64,000 bases of DNA from Otatea glauca (taxonomy: Eukaryota; Streptophyta; Magnoliopsida; Poales; Poaceae). A program made the position numbers and the translations under genes. The notes below the pieces were generated by a model. That model made no database searches, was not told the DNA's origin, and saw nothing but the letters and a program-made list of their open reading frames with translations. Of this stretch, positions 44,538 to 56,483 are shown one piece after another (within the stretch, counting starts at the first letter, position 1; every line of letters begins with the position of its first letter). Where the stretch lies: the NCBI GenBank assembly GCA_036346275.1, contig CM070730.1, forward strand, positions 2,976,309-3,040,308, in the 5' to 3' direction.

Positions 44538-45659
44538 TAGCATTTTCCCCAATCTAGTGCTCTCTCTCTTCTTGGTCTGCAGTGCCGCTGACCGCTCCGC
44601 CTTGCCCCAGGCCCTGCTTCGCCGGTCGCCAGCCGCTCCCTAGGTTCCCCTCCCGCCGGTCACCCTCGGGCGACTGCACCCGAGCCTGCTCCTCCGCACG
44701 CCTGCGGCCCGCTCCGCCTGGGCCCCGGGCCTCCCCTCATCGCCCTGGCTCTCCTCCATGCGCGCCCGCCTGAGATCCTCTCTGCTCGGCCTGCGGCCCA
44801 AGCCGCCTCGGTCGCTTCCCCTTGCAGTCCACCACCGCAGAGGTCTCCCTGCACCCGGTGCTGTCCCGGGCCGACCCTCTGCTCCCTTGGGCAGTGGAGC
44901 CTCCCCTCCTCCGCAGAGCCTCACCCCCAGCCCCCGTCGCACGTGCTGGCTCGGCTGCATCCCTGCGCCAGCCAGACTTGCCGCCATGCTCCTCCAAGGG
45001 TGCCACCTGTGCTCGACTCTGGGCTTGGCATGGTGCCGACCTCGGCATACTGGCTTTTGGCTCGTCGTGTCACGGCATGACCCCACCCTGGGCCGCTCTC
45101 GGCCTGCACCGGCTGGCCACCATTTGCCTCTGCCAGCTTTGCCCTGAACCGTGCTCGGTCTAACTTGGCCACCATTCCCCTCCCTCTCTGACTTCCCCCT
45201 TACTAATGTTACTAGCTTTTGATTTATTATACATAATTTTATTTCTGTGATGCTTAATGGTCTATGATGATTCTAAATTAGTCGGACGGCAATTAGCGCT
45301 GGCATGGCGATACCTACGGTTTTTGTCGCACACGCCAGGAGTGAGGAGACAATACAACGGGGACGTATGATGCCGTTATTTGCAACCACTAAACCGAGAC
45401 TACTATTTAATTTATTATCTCTAGTCTCTAATTAATTCACACTATTATTGCTCCTGTGTGGCTGCTACTGCTAAGAGTATTGGAGGGTTACGTGTGTGCT
45501 GGGAACATGAAACAAGGTGTTGGGTGGAGACGGATGTGGATGTAGAGGGGCTGCTTTCTTGCCCTTGCTTCAGGCTAGCTTGGGCTTGATCTTCACCTCC
45601 TGGCTCCCTGGTGGCTCAGTGGTCTCCTTTGCTTCCTGACTTGGCTTCTTGGTTATGCT
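44538..45659. other. GC-rich then mixed sequence, probable family A interior
   Basis: 44580-45150 is very GC-rich, with long but arginine/proline-biased open frames on both strands and no domain I recognise. It may be leader sequence or a captured host fragment. 45180-45480 is AT-rich. 45480-45660 shares words with 7200-7400. The reading GGTTATGCT...GTTTTGGGATGG continues on both sides of the solo LTR that follows. Confidence 0.35.
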
Positions 45660-45664
45660 GGCTA

Positions 45665-46392
45665 TGATGATGACATATTTACCATTGTTACATCTATTAT
45701 TACATCACAAAGAGAAAGAAAGAGGAGTTCGTTTCGGAGTCAAGAGACAGCCATGCATTAAAATGGGTATATTTCTCTCATATAAAGCCCAATGGAGTTC
45801 TTATACTTGTTTGAAAGCTTAAACGAGACCTTTCTAATGGATTTGGTCCCAACTCTAGATTCATCGTGGATTAGTCGGAATCATCGAAACAATGTACTAA
45901 AATACTATTTAGGTTGTTTTAGGCCTTATAAGCATGTGGGGGCCCAAGTTGTGTGCGCCTCCGACTACACGTAATCTTAGGATGACCCTCTCATATACTC
46001 AGTAGCCACCACTTTAGACACTTGGGTTTTTGTTGAGCATAGTTTTAGCCTAGGGCCAAACTACATTGTTCACTAGACGTGTCGAACGACCGCCTATTGA
46101 GACTACTTCACAGAACTCCACCTTTTGATCTATATTATCGTGTGCCTCAATTCTTATTTGCAATTTCAGATTGTTTTTACAATCGTTCTTGCTTGTTTTT
46201 CGGTTGCTTGTAGGAATTGAACCTCGTGTTCAAGTTGATCGTGCCTACAGCAAGATCAATAACCCTCTGGAGTTAGTTTAGCGATTGCTAAGGCGCATCG
46301 TCGTCGTACGTTGTGATTAGATCGTCAAAGTTAGTTTCACCAAATCGATACTTATTGTTGTCATCGAAAGATCGAAACACAATCTTACATCA
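45665..46392 (+). mobile_element. Solo LTR, gypsy-type (728 bp)
   Basis: Starts TGATGATGACA, ends CTTACATCA, with a perfect 5-bp duplication GGCTA (45660-45664 and 46393-46397). The body, with GTGTGCCTCAATTCTTATTTGC and CGAACGACCGCCTATTGAGAC-type phrases, resembles LTRs of large rice Ty3-gypsy elements. No internal region adjoins it. Confidence 0.82.
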
Positions 46393-46397
46393 GGCTA

Positions 46398-47235
46398 GTT
46401 TTGGGATGGCTTGCTTAGGAGACTTGGTTCCTGCTCTTGGCCGTGAGCCTGGTGGCTGCTCTCTGGTGGTTTGGTTTTGTGGTTTGAGTTGGTTGCTCAG
46501 GAGCTTTTTGCTCCTGAAGGTGGCTTGGCCTTATAGTCTAGAGGCATGGCTGCTTAAGCCTTAAGGCTTTGATTCTGGAAGTTGTCTTGGTTGGCTCTGC
46601 CTTTATGTCTATCCATATGCACGGTGGGCTTTTACTGCTTTACCGTGGAAAGTTACCTTTATACTACCTGATATTCTTTTTAATATGAGCATCTACAAAA
46701 TGAATTAATAGGTTTGTTAATTACCGAATGATGAAACCCTATTTTTGAGAGAGATACCGATTTGGTTCCGGACAAATATGGTATCTCAACGAGCGATACC
46801 ATCTCATATGGGTCTATTGGCAATTTTCTATTTCTAATTCTTTTGTTTACTTTTAATTTTGTGGATTGCTTATTCTTACTTACATGCGAAACTAATATGC
46901 AGGGTTTACAGATGAAGATCAGAAGGACTCGGTTGCTCGGGATTAATATTCTTGTAATTTTTATTTTTGAGATGTAATTTAAAATGTAATTAATTGTTCA
47001 AGCATTCTTTTATAATTTGGGATGTAAATAATTATTTATGTAATTGCGATGTGGATTGTAATTAAACATTTAAATTTTGCAATTTATTCCATTTTATTCA
47101 GTTTGTAATAATTTAATTATGTGATTCAATTTTATTTATTAATTTAATTAAGCATGCTATTTAATTTAAAGACCTCATTTGTAAATGTTAATCATCCGGG
47201 TTATTTCGTATCAAACACAAATCTCGAATGTTGGA
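46398..47235. other. Probable family A interior, no gene
   Basis: G/T-rich, then AT-rich sequence without coding signal. A plant-LTR-like stretch ending AGATGAAGATCAGAAGGACT is present near 46910. Confidence 0.3.
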
Positions 47236-47239
47236 GTTA

Positions 47240-47512
47240 CTCAATTGGAAAATTATTTTTTTAATAACATATTTTTAATTTTTTTACAGAAATAATATGA
47301 CAAATTAAAATTTTACAAAAATACACACTATCGTTATTTTAAATAGCGACAGAGCTGCAACCGTTAGCGACAGCTCTTTATAATTATTGGTGACAGAGAT
47401 TTGTCGTCAATTTAAATGGCGATAGGGGTGTATATTTGTATTTTTTTATTTGGTATATTATTTATGTAATTTTCCATTAAAAATATTATTTTAAAAAAAT
47501 CTCTCAATTGGA
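47240..47512. mobile_element. Long-inverted-repeat MITE
   Basis: The left half starting near CAATTGGAAAATTATTTTT and the right half ending near CTCTCAATTGGA are imperfect reverse complements over about 115 bp. Shared words include AATATTTTTAAT, TACAAA-ATACAC and CTATCG. The centre carries GTTAGCGACAGCTCTTT. Long arms fit a MULE-type MITE. The target duplication is not resolved. Confidence 0.6.
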
Positions 47513-47514
47513 CG

Positions 47515-48325
47515 CTTGGTTGTTACGGATTGGACTCTTTATTTTGGAGCACAACCACCATATGTCAGTGCTCTCCTTAAAAATGTAAAGCACAAACTTC
47601 AAAACGCATTGAGATCCTGGTTTCCAGCCAGGCACTACTCAAGTCTCCGACTAGCAGTTCTGCTTCGAGTTAACCTTAGTCGTGTTTGGAATTGGCCTCA
47701 GTTCTAGCATTTTTTTCTCAAGGAAGTCGAAAGTTGTTTCAAACGTTGATTTTTTCGTAGCTAAAAGTCAATAGCTCATTCGTATTAGGAGAAATTGAAA
47801 GCCAAAGTTGGTTTAGGATAGTTTTCTACGGCTTTGGTGGGTTGAGATTCTGACTTTACCACTAGAATTAAAGAAAATTATCCCGTCTTACTAAGTATAA
47901 AATCCTAAACCACACCCTCTCACCCTCATTCTCGACCCGGGCTCCTCACACCTAACAGCCAAACTAAAAGCCAAATTATCAAACACCAAATATCTTCAGC
48001 TAACCATTTAGCCGTACAACCCTACAATCATACAGTCTAACTAAAACTATTTTTTTAAAAAACTACAGCTAAACCAAATAGAACCAAACATCTACTCATC
48101 CTGTTTGGTACTCGGTATTCATCTACTCATTTGCATCATGCTCCTATGGCGAGGCGGCGGACATCACGCACACGTCATGCATGCTCGCCGTTTGCCACGT
48201 CCACCAGCCATTGCTCTCTTATACATGCACTTGTTGCCACCGCGCGGCCCCTATACGTACGTTACTAGCCTTTGCTCGCCTACGCTCGCACTTGCAAGCA
48301 CAGGTGCGGCCCTTGCAGCTTGTGG
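47515..48325. other. Intergenic, no gene recognised
   Basis: Contains GTGTTTGGAATTGG near 47685 and AACCAAACAT near 48083, perhaps the two ends of a decayed MITE. No coding signal. Confidence 0.35.
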
Positions 48326-48329
48326 AAGA

Positions 48330-48560
48330 TAACTTAATATCTTAATTTATAGTATCTTTTAATTCTATCTAATTAAGTTATTAGTATAAATCATCCACAA
48401 TTAGGATTTTTTTGACTATATATACCAACTCTCTGTACTTGTAATCTTGAAGTATTATAGTGAATTATTTCTCGTGATTTTTCCCGCAAGAGTTTTTTAC
48501 GTTTAATCTGTCTCTAATTATTATGTTGTACATCTAACCTAATAAGTGGTAGTAGAGCCT
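48330..48560 (+). mobile_element. Copia LTR remnant with primer site
   Basis: An LTR-like stretch with a TATATA promoter-like tract, CTTGTAATCTTGAAG and TTTTTTACGTTTAATCTGTCTC, followed by AAGTGGTAGTAGAGCC, a decayed Met-tRNA primer site. Similar in style to the LTR at 51901-52226. No partner LTR was found. Confidence 0.5.
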
Positions 48561-49740
48561 TAACACAACTGTTGTGCCAAATAAAAGTTGTACACAGCTG
48601 CCGAGGTGGAGAGAAAAATGGCGGTGGATAGAGACTGAAAGTGGGAGGAGATGGAATGGATTAGGATGGGATCTGCGGATGTGGATAACGATAGCTGAAG
48701 GGGGTGATCGATCTAGTGCGTTAGATTGATATGATTGGATGGTAGATATCTGTGCCGTCGAAATGCCAAGAAACCTATAGCGTTTTCTATCATATTCGTA
48801 TACGAATAGGCTTGCATCTAGTTTATATCCCGAGCTTTAAATCTGCCGAAAAAAATCATGTATCGAGTCCTCCGGTTTTGGTATCCACGACCATGCTAAC
48901 GAAAGACACCCAAACACAAGTCAAAAGTGACATTGAAAGCTTGCTTGCACTAATACTCGATAAATATAAGGCGTATTTTGATTTGGTATAGGATTAAGGT
49001 TATGGTGAAATTGAGAAAAACACGAGAGGAAATGACTTACATATCCCTCTTAATTGTCTTGAAAGATGAGATATAATACTTTGTGTAGGTGGTAATGAAT
49101 AAATACATATGGTTAAGAGAGAATAAATAAGGGTATGTGTGGAAAGATTCATTAAATCTATATGCACGTCTTATGTTTTTCAACAAGACTATTCAAACTA
49201 TAAGCGTTATATTTATTAACGAAGGGAGTACATTTTTTAGCACCCAGAAAGAAAGAAAAAAACGTTTGCTAAGAAAGGAACTTCAGACTACGGGCGTTAC
49301 CTTTCCCCATTCACCGGACTACGAATAGTTGGACCTATAGATGATTTTGATTTGTTCTCATCGAACGTGTGTTGCAACTTGTGATGGCTTGATCGTGTTA
49401 ACATGCAAGTTGCATGCACAATCTTAATTAGGCCAGTCTACGTCTATGAAGACAAGTTGCAATCTATGGTTCAAAGAAAATGAAGTCCATATAAAATACT
49501 GGTGTTAATCATGTAAAAAAAAGCACGTACGAAACTCTTTCACGAGCATAAACAAAGGACATGGGTCGGCACGTAGATGCCATGTGATGCACTGACAGAG
49601 CTTTTTTAACGCAAGCATCAAGGTCATACTAGGGGATGGCACAACGGCAAAGTTCTGAACCTCTAGATAGCTAAATGGAATCTCACCGAACACCTGATTG
49701 CTTTGTGCTGCTGAGGAAGAGCAAATTATCATAGGAATAA
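48561..49740. other. Intergenic, no gene recognised
   Basis: Short open frames without domains; 49000-49300 is AT-rich. Confidence 0.35.
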
Positions 49741-49742
49741 CT

Positions 49743-50300
49743 TAGGCCCCGTTCGGTAGCACTCCAGTTCCTACTCCTCTCAGATCCTACTCCAACTCCT
49801 CTTGATTCGGTTACTCTGAAGAATCAGCAGCAGTTTTAAGTGTTCGGCTAGCTCCACATTCGGCCATACCTAGGGCGGCGCTTGTCGGGGCGCTTGAGGC
49901 TGCGGACGGGGAGTCGACACGGGGAGGCGGCGGTCGAGGCGGCGTAGACGGGGTAGATCGGCGGCTGTAGAGGTGGGGAGGCGGAGCTCAAGGAGTCGGG
50001 GAGGTGGGGACGGGTCGGCTGGCTCGAGGCCGGCGCGGTCGAGGCGGGGACGGGTCGGCTGGCTCAAGGCCGGCGCGGTCGAGGCAGGGACGTGGTCTAG
50101 GCAGGGAGGCGGAGAGTCGGAGACGTGGGGAGGCCGAGAATCCGGAGGAGCGGGGTGGAGGCCGCTTCTCTCGCGCCGTGTAAAAACAAGGATTGCTTCG
50201 CGCCGATTCCGATTCCAGCCGAGAGGAGCGCGGGGTGTTTGGTACTAACAGAAACTTGCTTAAGCCGCTGTGAAGAATAACCACTCAAACACAGCTTGAT
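49743..50300. repeat. GC-rich MITE-like region with 40-bp minisatellite
   Basis: Opens with GGCCCCGTTCGGTAGCACTCC, a Tourist/hAT-style end, and near 50232 has GGGGTGTTTGGTACTAAC in the same orientation. Between them, 50001-50100 is a tandem repeat of period 40 (unit with GGGACGGGTCGGCTGGCTC). The open frames are repeat-driven and not credible proteins. Confidence 0.5.
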
Positions 50301-51900
50301 GAATACATCAACTTATGGCACACCATCAGGTAACTTTTCAATCGTAGGTGCATGATAACATAGTGTGGAAATAGACGACGAACGGCGAGTACTCAACGGA
50401 ATAGCCTACAGTGTGCAGTTTCATGGTTCACTACCTAAACACAACTACAATGTTATTTAGCGAGCTAATATAGAAAATTGGTGCAAATTCTTCACATGGC
50501 TTTTCATCTAGAGCTGGATCCTAACAACGACAAGCTAGTGATTAGAGGGTGGCCACACATCACCCTCTTTGCTTTCTATGCGGATTTGAGCCCTAATCAA
50601 CCACCCATCTGATTTTTCATTGCCCCTTTGCAAAACAAATTTGGGTCAAGGTGCTCCATTAGCTGCTCATACAACTTTCCTTCTTACAACCTACCAGGAA
50701 CAGATTGAGTGCTACTCAATGGTGGTAATCCATCCTGATATTCCTCCTACACAACGGAGGAAGGATGCGAACGAAATCTTCATATACGCATTTCGGAACA
50801 TATGAAAAGAGAGAAACAAGAGAATTTTTGAGAAATCGTATCAAACAGTGCAAACGGTGTTTGACCTCATCTCCCACGATGTAGGTGACCAAAAAAGAGT
50901 GTTAACAAGCAACTAAGGTCCCCCTGTTAGTTGTCAAAATTCCTATACAGTTGTTTGCAAACTTACCATGTAACTAAACTTTGAGCTTCGCCACCTCACT
51001 TAATGAATTGGCAGAGCTTTGCCCTTGTTTTTTTTTTTAAAAACCTTTCATGTAGGTACCTGCCTGGTCACAATTGGCTTCTAGATGGTGGCTTCCGATT
51101 GTTAGAGAGCATCTTATAATTGTTGTTGCTTATCAAAACCTGTTAGTGTTATTAGCAGCTAGACAGGATCGTGCACTACGCTGAACTGAGTGAATTTCGA
51201 TAAAGTGCTTAGATGGTAAAACCAACCTCGCGGTGCATGTCACTTTTCCTTTGGCTAAACCTTAAAAATGTAAGGAAAACCAAAATAATCAAATTTTAGA
51301 ATTCGTGTGGGTCATTTCGCATAAACGGACAATTAGAAAAAGATCTCAGAAAATCGTTGGGCTTTACTGTGAAAATTTCGTGACCACGGGCTTTGTTGTA
51401 AAAGGGCTCGGTTCGGGTTTGGATGTGAATTACCAGAAACCAGGGTTTTTTAAAAAAAGCATAGGATCATTCGAGAATTTTGGGGAACTGTGAGCCTTTT
51501 TTGCAAAATTATTGACAAGGGTTATATACAAATTTCGCGTAATCAGGAGGTTTTTTTGCAAAAGATCTGGTAAGAGAGCCTCCGCATAATTTCGGAATTC
51601 TTGGAGGACTTTTTCGGCATAATTTCAGAATTCGTGAAGGACTTTTTCGTGAAACCCATGATGCGGATGGGGGAGAGCGTGCCGATTCCTTCGGCTATGT
51701 GGAGTAGTATATGTAGTGTCACCTGATTTTAATTTTAGTCCAATTATTACCAGTTGAAAGGTGACGATTGGCACCGTATAATATTTGCTTCAGGCAACAA
51801 GCTCAATGATCTCTCAGAGAAATTAAGAGAGGTTAATATTAGCTTCGGGTAGAAAGCTTAATGGTAGCTCTTAAAGAAATTAAAAGAGGTGGCACTTCAT
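50301..51900. other. Intergenic, no gene recognised
   Basis: AT-rich sequence. 51780-51895 holds a diverged repeat of AGAGAAATTAAGAGAGGT. No coding signal. Confidence 0.35.
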
Positions 51901-53958
51901 TGTTACAGTATGATCCGAATTCATCTCAAGGTGAAAATTATCAAAGTACGATCTGAATTTATTTCAATTTTGTTTCCTACTCTAATTCAAAGTTCTACAT
52001 CTATACAGAGTCCTCTATATTCCACTATAAATATATCTTTATAGTTTAGAAGAGAGTAAGACAAGTAAGACAGGAGAAGAGAAAAGATAGCCTCGTTCTA
52101 AACATCTCCACATATAGTGATATTAGCCTTCGTACGTCTGTGAGTTTTTTTTTCAAAAGAGTTTTTTACGTTAAACCCCTGTCTCTTGTTCATTTGATCC
52201 TATATTTTTTCGTGCGTTTTGTAACAAGTGGTTTTAGAGCTTAGAGTTCAAGATTCGAGTCGTTACCCTCGAGAGGAGAGACTCCCGAGGGCGACACCTA
52301 CACGGCATACATGCAACTCTAGGGAGGCCATCGCGTGGCTTCTACGGTACAACGTACAAGAAGTAGCATCCAAGCCATAACATCTCCAACATACTTCAAT
52401 TCGGTCTCTGTTCCACGACTTGACTTCATATTGAGCGTTGACTTGTGCTCTACCCTGGCGACTGTTCTAGCACTAATTTCGTCAATACTATCGTCCATGC
52501 TATCCAATGCCATGCTTAGATGCCATTCTACGCCATTTTCGTCGATAATCTTCTACTAAGTTGATCGTCGTATTGCTTCTGTTGGAGGTAGATTTCATGT
52601 GGGATTAATCATTTGCGAATTCTTCGATGATATGTCGTCTACTACGGGTTACTGCAGCAAGATTCGCTAAGGTGGAGTTGCAAGCTTTCAACACAATGAG
52701 TTAATTTGGGCTACACTTGATCGTGGAGACTTTGAAAACAAAAACAAAGAAAAGAATGACTGTTGAGGAGACAACTGAATTTGGTGTTAATCACCGTTTG
52801 GATATGTTGCAATTTTGAATTGCTTGTGCGACTATTATGAAGTCCTTTGCAACAATAATCCTCAAGAATTTGATGATACCTTTATGGTAGCTAGCATGAT
52901 GCTCTTCAAGGATTTACTATTTAAAAGTAAAGGTTTTACTCTAATATTAGTTTGAGATGAAGGATTTAAGTGAAAAGAGTTTGTTTTTGCGTGGATGTTA
53001 TAATATTGTCCAGTTCTTATAACTTAATATGAGGCATCTTCTGCAATTTATACTCTATTGATGGCACGGGAGTTCCTTTCAACTTGACAGTTTTGTAGTA
53101 GTTTCAACCACATCATGGATTGTAATTAATTACCTTTAAAGTTGGCAATTTGAAGTACGTGATAGTTATACATGCAAGTTGCTCTTTCATTGGCATTGTT
53201 TGTTGAATTTTTGTGTTCCAAGTGAAGCATGTCAAATACTTATGATATCTGTTGTTCGCTATCTATTAAGCGCCACATGTGATGTTTTGGCTTATACCGT
53301 TAAATAGCTGAGTATTTATTTCAGGAGATCAATTGCACAGACTCAAACTTTGTTGGGATTATGAATTATTGAAGACCTAGATTCATTCGTTTGCTTTGTT
53401 AATAACTATGTGTTTGGACCTAACGATGATTTGCTCAATTTTGCTTCATGAGAAGTATTTGGATAAGACTATTTCGGTTTTTGTTGTTTATATTAGCTCG
53501 TTGGAATTTTTAGGTACAATGTCTATTGATAAAGACTTATTTTGAGAAGATTTTGATATTTTAGTTACAGGAGCAAATTCGTCTCAAGATGGAGATTGTT
53601 AAAGTATGATCCGAATTCGTTTCAATGTGGAGATTGTTCAAGTATGATCCAAATATGTTTTAATGTGGAGATTGTTAAAGGATGATCTGAATTCATTTCA
53701 ATTTCGTTTCCTACTCTAATTCAGAGTTCTACTTCTATACGTAGTCATCTATGTTCCACTATAAATATGTCCCTGTAGTCCGTAGAAGAGAGCAAGACAA
53801 GCAAGACGAGAGAAGAGAAAAGATAGCCTCGTTATAAATATCTTTTCGTATAGTGATATTTGCCTTTGCGCGTTTGTAGTTTTTTTTCAAAGTTTTTTCA
53901 CGTTAAATCTATGTTTCCTGTTCCTTTAATCCTAGATTTCTATGTGCATTTTGTAACA
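51901..53958 (+). mobile_element. Non-autonomous, decayed copia-like element
   Basis: LTRs at 51901-52226 and 53597-53958 share CACTATAAATATGTC, AGAGAAGAGAAAAGATAGCCTCG and GCATTTTGTAACA endings. A primer site TGGTTTTAGAGC follows the left LTR (52229-52240), and a purine tract AGATGGAGAT precedes the right LTR. The 1.37-kb interior has no intact frame and no pol motif. No target duplication is visible, so one edge may be rearranged. Confidence 0.7.
53586..53712 (+). repeat. Three tandem copies of purine tract plus LTR start
   Basis: The unit (A/T)GGAGATTGTT(A/C)AAG(T/G)ATGATC occurs three times at about 43-bp spacing at the start of the right LTR; the left LTR shows about one copy fewer. Confidence 0.75.
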
Positions 53959-55060
53959 AGATCACTTAACAAATGATAATGACAGAAATAATGGAATTAT
54001 GGATTTCTTCTCTCCCAAACAATTTTAAGTTTACAGTGTACCTATGCTGAATCATCGGATACCGGCAAGAAGCATGCACTGTCCAGAACCGGGAAATGGA
54101 ACACTGTCCAGAACAGCTCGAATTACCAACGGATCGTCAAATCTTGCTCGGCTAGCTGTAGTAACTGGCTGCAGATTCTTCTTTCAAGTTCCATGAATCG
54201 TCCGTTTCACTAGCATCCAACAGGAACCTGGACGGTACTGTACTAGATACAAATGGCATTGTGAATCTATCAAAAGAAGAGCTCAAAGCGGGACGGGTCA
54301 TAACTCACACACACCTGATAGATCGACCAGCAGTTTTCTGAAAAATTCACCATATTGGACAGAACACAGAAGGAGACTGAAGGACCAAACAGTAGCAGAG
54401 GCAGTAGCTGAGATAGACGAAGCATTCCTTTTTCTAGCATCCGCACAAATATTTTTAAATTTTTTTAATTCTGTTCTAAATAGATTTAAAAAATAATCAT
54501 CTTCTCGACCATGAAAGACCGGAGAGCTCGATAGCTTTCCAAGAAGTTGCTGATTACAGGGAGCTCAATAGGATTGCTACTGAGTGATGCGAGCTCGATA
54601 AGAGCTCCTTCCGAGGTGGGGGAGCGCGGCAACGAAGTGGGTTTGGCCTATCGTGTGCATGGAAATCTATCGAGCCATCCGGATCGGGCCGGCAGAAGCC
54701 GTGTCTTCGGTGGTGGTCGGGAAAGAGACAGTTTTTATAAGTATATTCGGAAGGATATCCTATTTGCAAAAAAAAATTCGTAAGAGGCTAGAAAAGCTCA
54801 AACTTCAAGATAGACTATCAACGACGAAAGCATGGGAGAGCGGCAGAATAGGACTGGACGGTGGAAGAAGGGAAATAAGAGCTAAGTGATTAGGGCTCAC
54901 GATTGCGTGGGACGGACATGGACTGCTTGGCCCTTTTGGTGCCGCGCCAGATCTGAACAAGCCATAAAGTGGCAGAGGAATCCGACCAATCAGTCCTCTC
55001 ACCTCGCGCCTCGTCTTTGCTCGCCCACACCACGCACCAAAAGGCAAGAGACGAACGAGG
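53959..55060. other. Intergenic, upstream of the HIPP gene
   Basis: No gene recognised. Distal promoter sequence of the downstream gene may begin here. Confidence 0.35.
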
Positions 55061-55062
55061 CC

Positions 55063-55096
55063 GAGGAGAGGAGAGGAGAGGAGAGGAGAGGAGAGG
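55063..55096 (+). repeat. GAGGA microsatellite in the HIPP promoter
   Basis: About seven GAGGA/GAGAG units immediately upstream of a TATA box. GA-rich tracts next to the core promoter are common in plant genes and can change length. Confidence 0.85.
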
Positions 55097-55103
55097 TATA
55101 TAG
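55097..55103 (+). promoter_or_regulatory. TATA box of the HIPP gene
   Basis: TATATAG lies about 345 bp upstream of the ATG at 55446, just after the GAGGA repeat. A transcription start near 55130 would give a 5' leader of about 315 bases. Positional inference. Confidence 0.5.
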
Positions 55104-55445
55104 ACTTGCCATCCATTCAACTAGCTGCGACCATTGCGTACTGCGCTTGGCACCAACGCTAGCTGCTCGCTTGCCAGTAGTATTTAGGGCCCTTCACCCC
55201 CAGCTCACCGATTCCCTTTGCATCTTTTAGTCGTCGTCGTGGTTGTTGCATGAACGCTCGCCTAACTTCCTCTTGGCATTCCTCCTTCCTACCGATCACC
55301 AGCGCCGTCGCTGTACCGCGCTGCTTGCCGTTTTGACACACTAACCAGGTCCTACTTGCTACTATTCCTCCCGATCCATTTGCTCTTTGTGATCATCCCA
55401 TTCTTCTTCGCTGTGCGAGTGTTTGTGGCGGTCGCGGCCGGAGGC

Positions 55446-56483
55446 ATGTCGAAGGTGAGTCTTCTTGTTCTTGGATTCTGATCCTGATTCGTTCCTTCGT
55501 GCATTTACGTACACATGTTGATTGCTTGAGGCTCTCTTGGAGGATCTTTCTTTAGAATCCAAGAACGTTTTCTTTTTCTCTGCACTTTGCCCTTTGTTCA
55601 GGTGTCGGTTTTTGCACGTAGCTTATGTCAGTCACACATTGCCTGCATTCCCCTGCTCTTGGGCGCTAACTAACTGTGGCACGCTGCTGTTCGCATGTTT
55701 CTCTTCTGCAGAAAATTGTGGTGAAGCTAGAGTTGCATGACAACAAGGACAAGCAGAAGGCCATGAAGGCCGTCTCCGTACTTGTCGGTACGTGTCGATC
55801 GTGTCACCCTCGCCCGCATCCATCTACACTGCTCGATGACCAATCTGTCTGTCGTCCTCTGCTCAGAAACAAGGCCACGGATTAACGACGGCTCATTTCT
55901 TTGTTATTTTGTTTGGTCAGGCATCGACGCCATATCGATGGACATGGCGTCGCGCAAGATGACGTTGATCGGTACGGTGGACCCGGTGGACGTGGTGAGC
56001 AAGCTGCGCAAGTCTTGGGCGGCGTACATAGAGTCCCTCGGCCCGGCGAAGGAGCCGGAAAAGAAAGAGGAGAAGAAGGAGGAGGGGAAGAAGGAGGGAG
56101 ATGGAAAGAAGGAAGGCGACGGCAAGGAGGAGGAGGGAGACGGCAAGAAGGAAGGTGCCGACGGGAAGGAGGAGGAGGGAGATGGCAAGAAGGAAGGCGA
56201 CGGAAAGAAGGAAGGAGACGGAAAGGAGGAAGAGGACGACGGCAAGAAGGACGAAGCGGCACCAAAGAAGGACGAAGGCGGCGGCGGCGACGATCAGAAG
56301 AAGCCCTCCGCGGTGGCGCCGCTGCCGCTGCATCATCTTCCACCGCCGTACATGATCAACGCGGACTACATGAACCAGTACCGGCCGCCGCCGCCGCCGG
56401 CCTACCCGTACGTGCCGCCCCAGAACTACTACGTGCGGAACATGAGCATGGAGGAGAACCCCAACTCGTGTGCCATTTGCTAA
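55446..56483 (+). CDS. Heavy-metal-associated isoprenylated plant protein (HIPP-like, 3 exons, 215 aa)
   Basis: Exons are 55446-55454 (only M-S-K), 55712-55787 and 55921-56483. Introns are GT-AG and the frame is continuous (648 nt with stop). The tiny first exon is typical of grass HMA-domain genes. Residues about 4-66 form a beta-alpha-beta HMA fold (KIVVKLEL, KAMKAVSVLVGIDAISMDM, KMTLIGTVDPVDVVSKLRK). The metal-binding Cys pair normally in the first loop is absent: that loop reads HDNKDKQK. Residues 70-157 are an acidic/basic low-complexity stretch with repeated KKEGDG and KEEEGDG, then a Pro/Tyr-rich tail (PPPPPAYPYVPP) and a C-terminal CAIC, a CaaX prenylation signal. HIPPs and related proteins act in metal handling, stress and, in rice, as targets of blast-fungus effectors. 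Without the Cys pair, metal binding is doubtful; a scaffold role at membranes is possible. Confidence 0.93.

Noticed and set aside
44582..45175. Long GC-rich open frames on both strands
   Set aside because: No conserved motif, and all frames are open because of base composition; not supported as a gene.
47685..48092. A MITE bounded by GTGTTTGG and CCAAACAT
   Set aside because: The ends match for only a few bases and no target duplication is visible.
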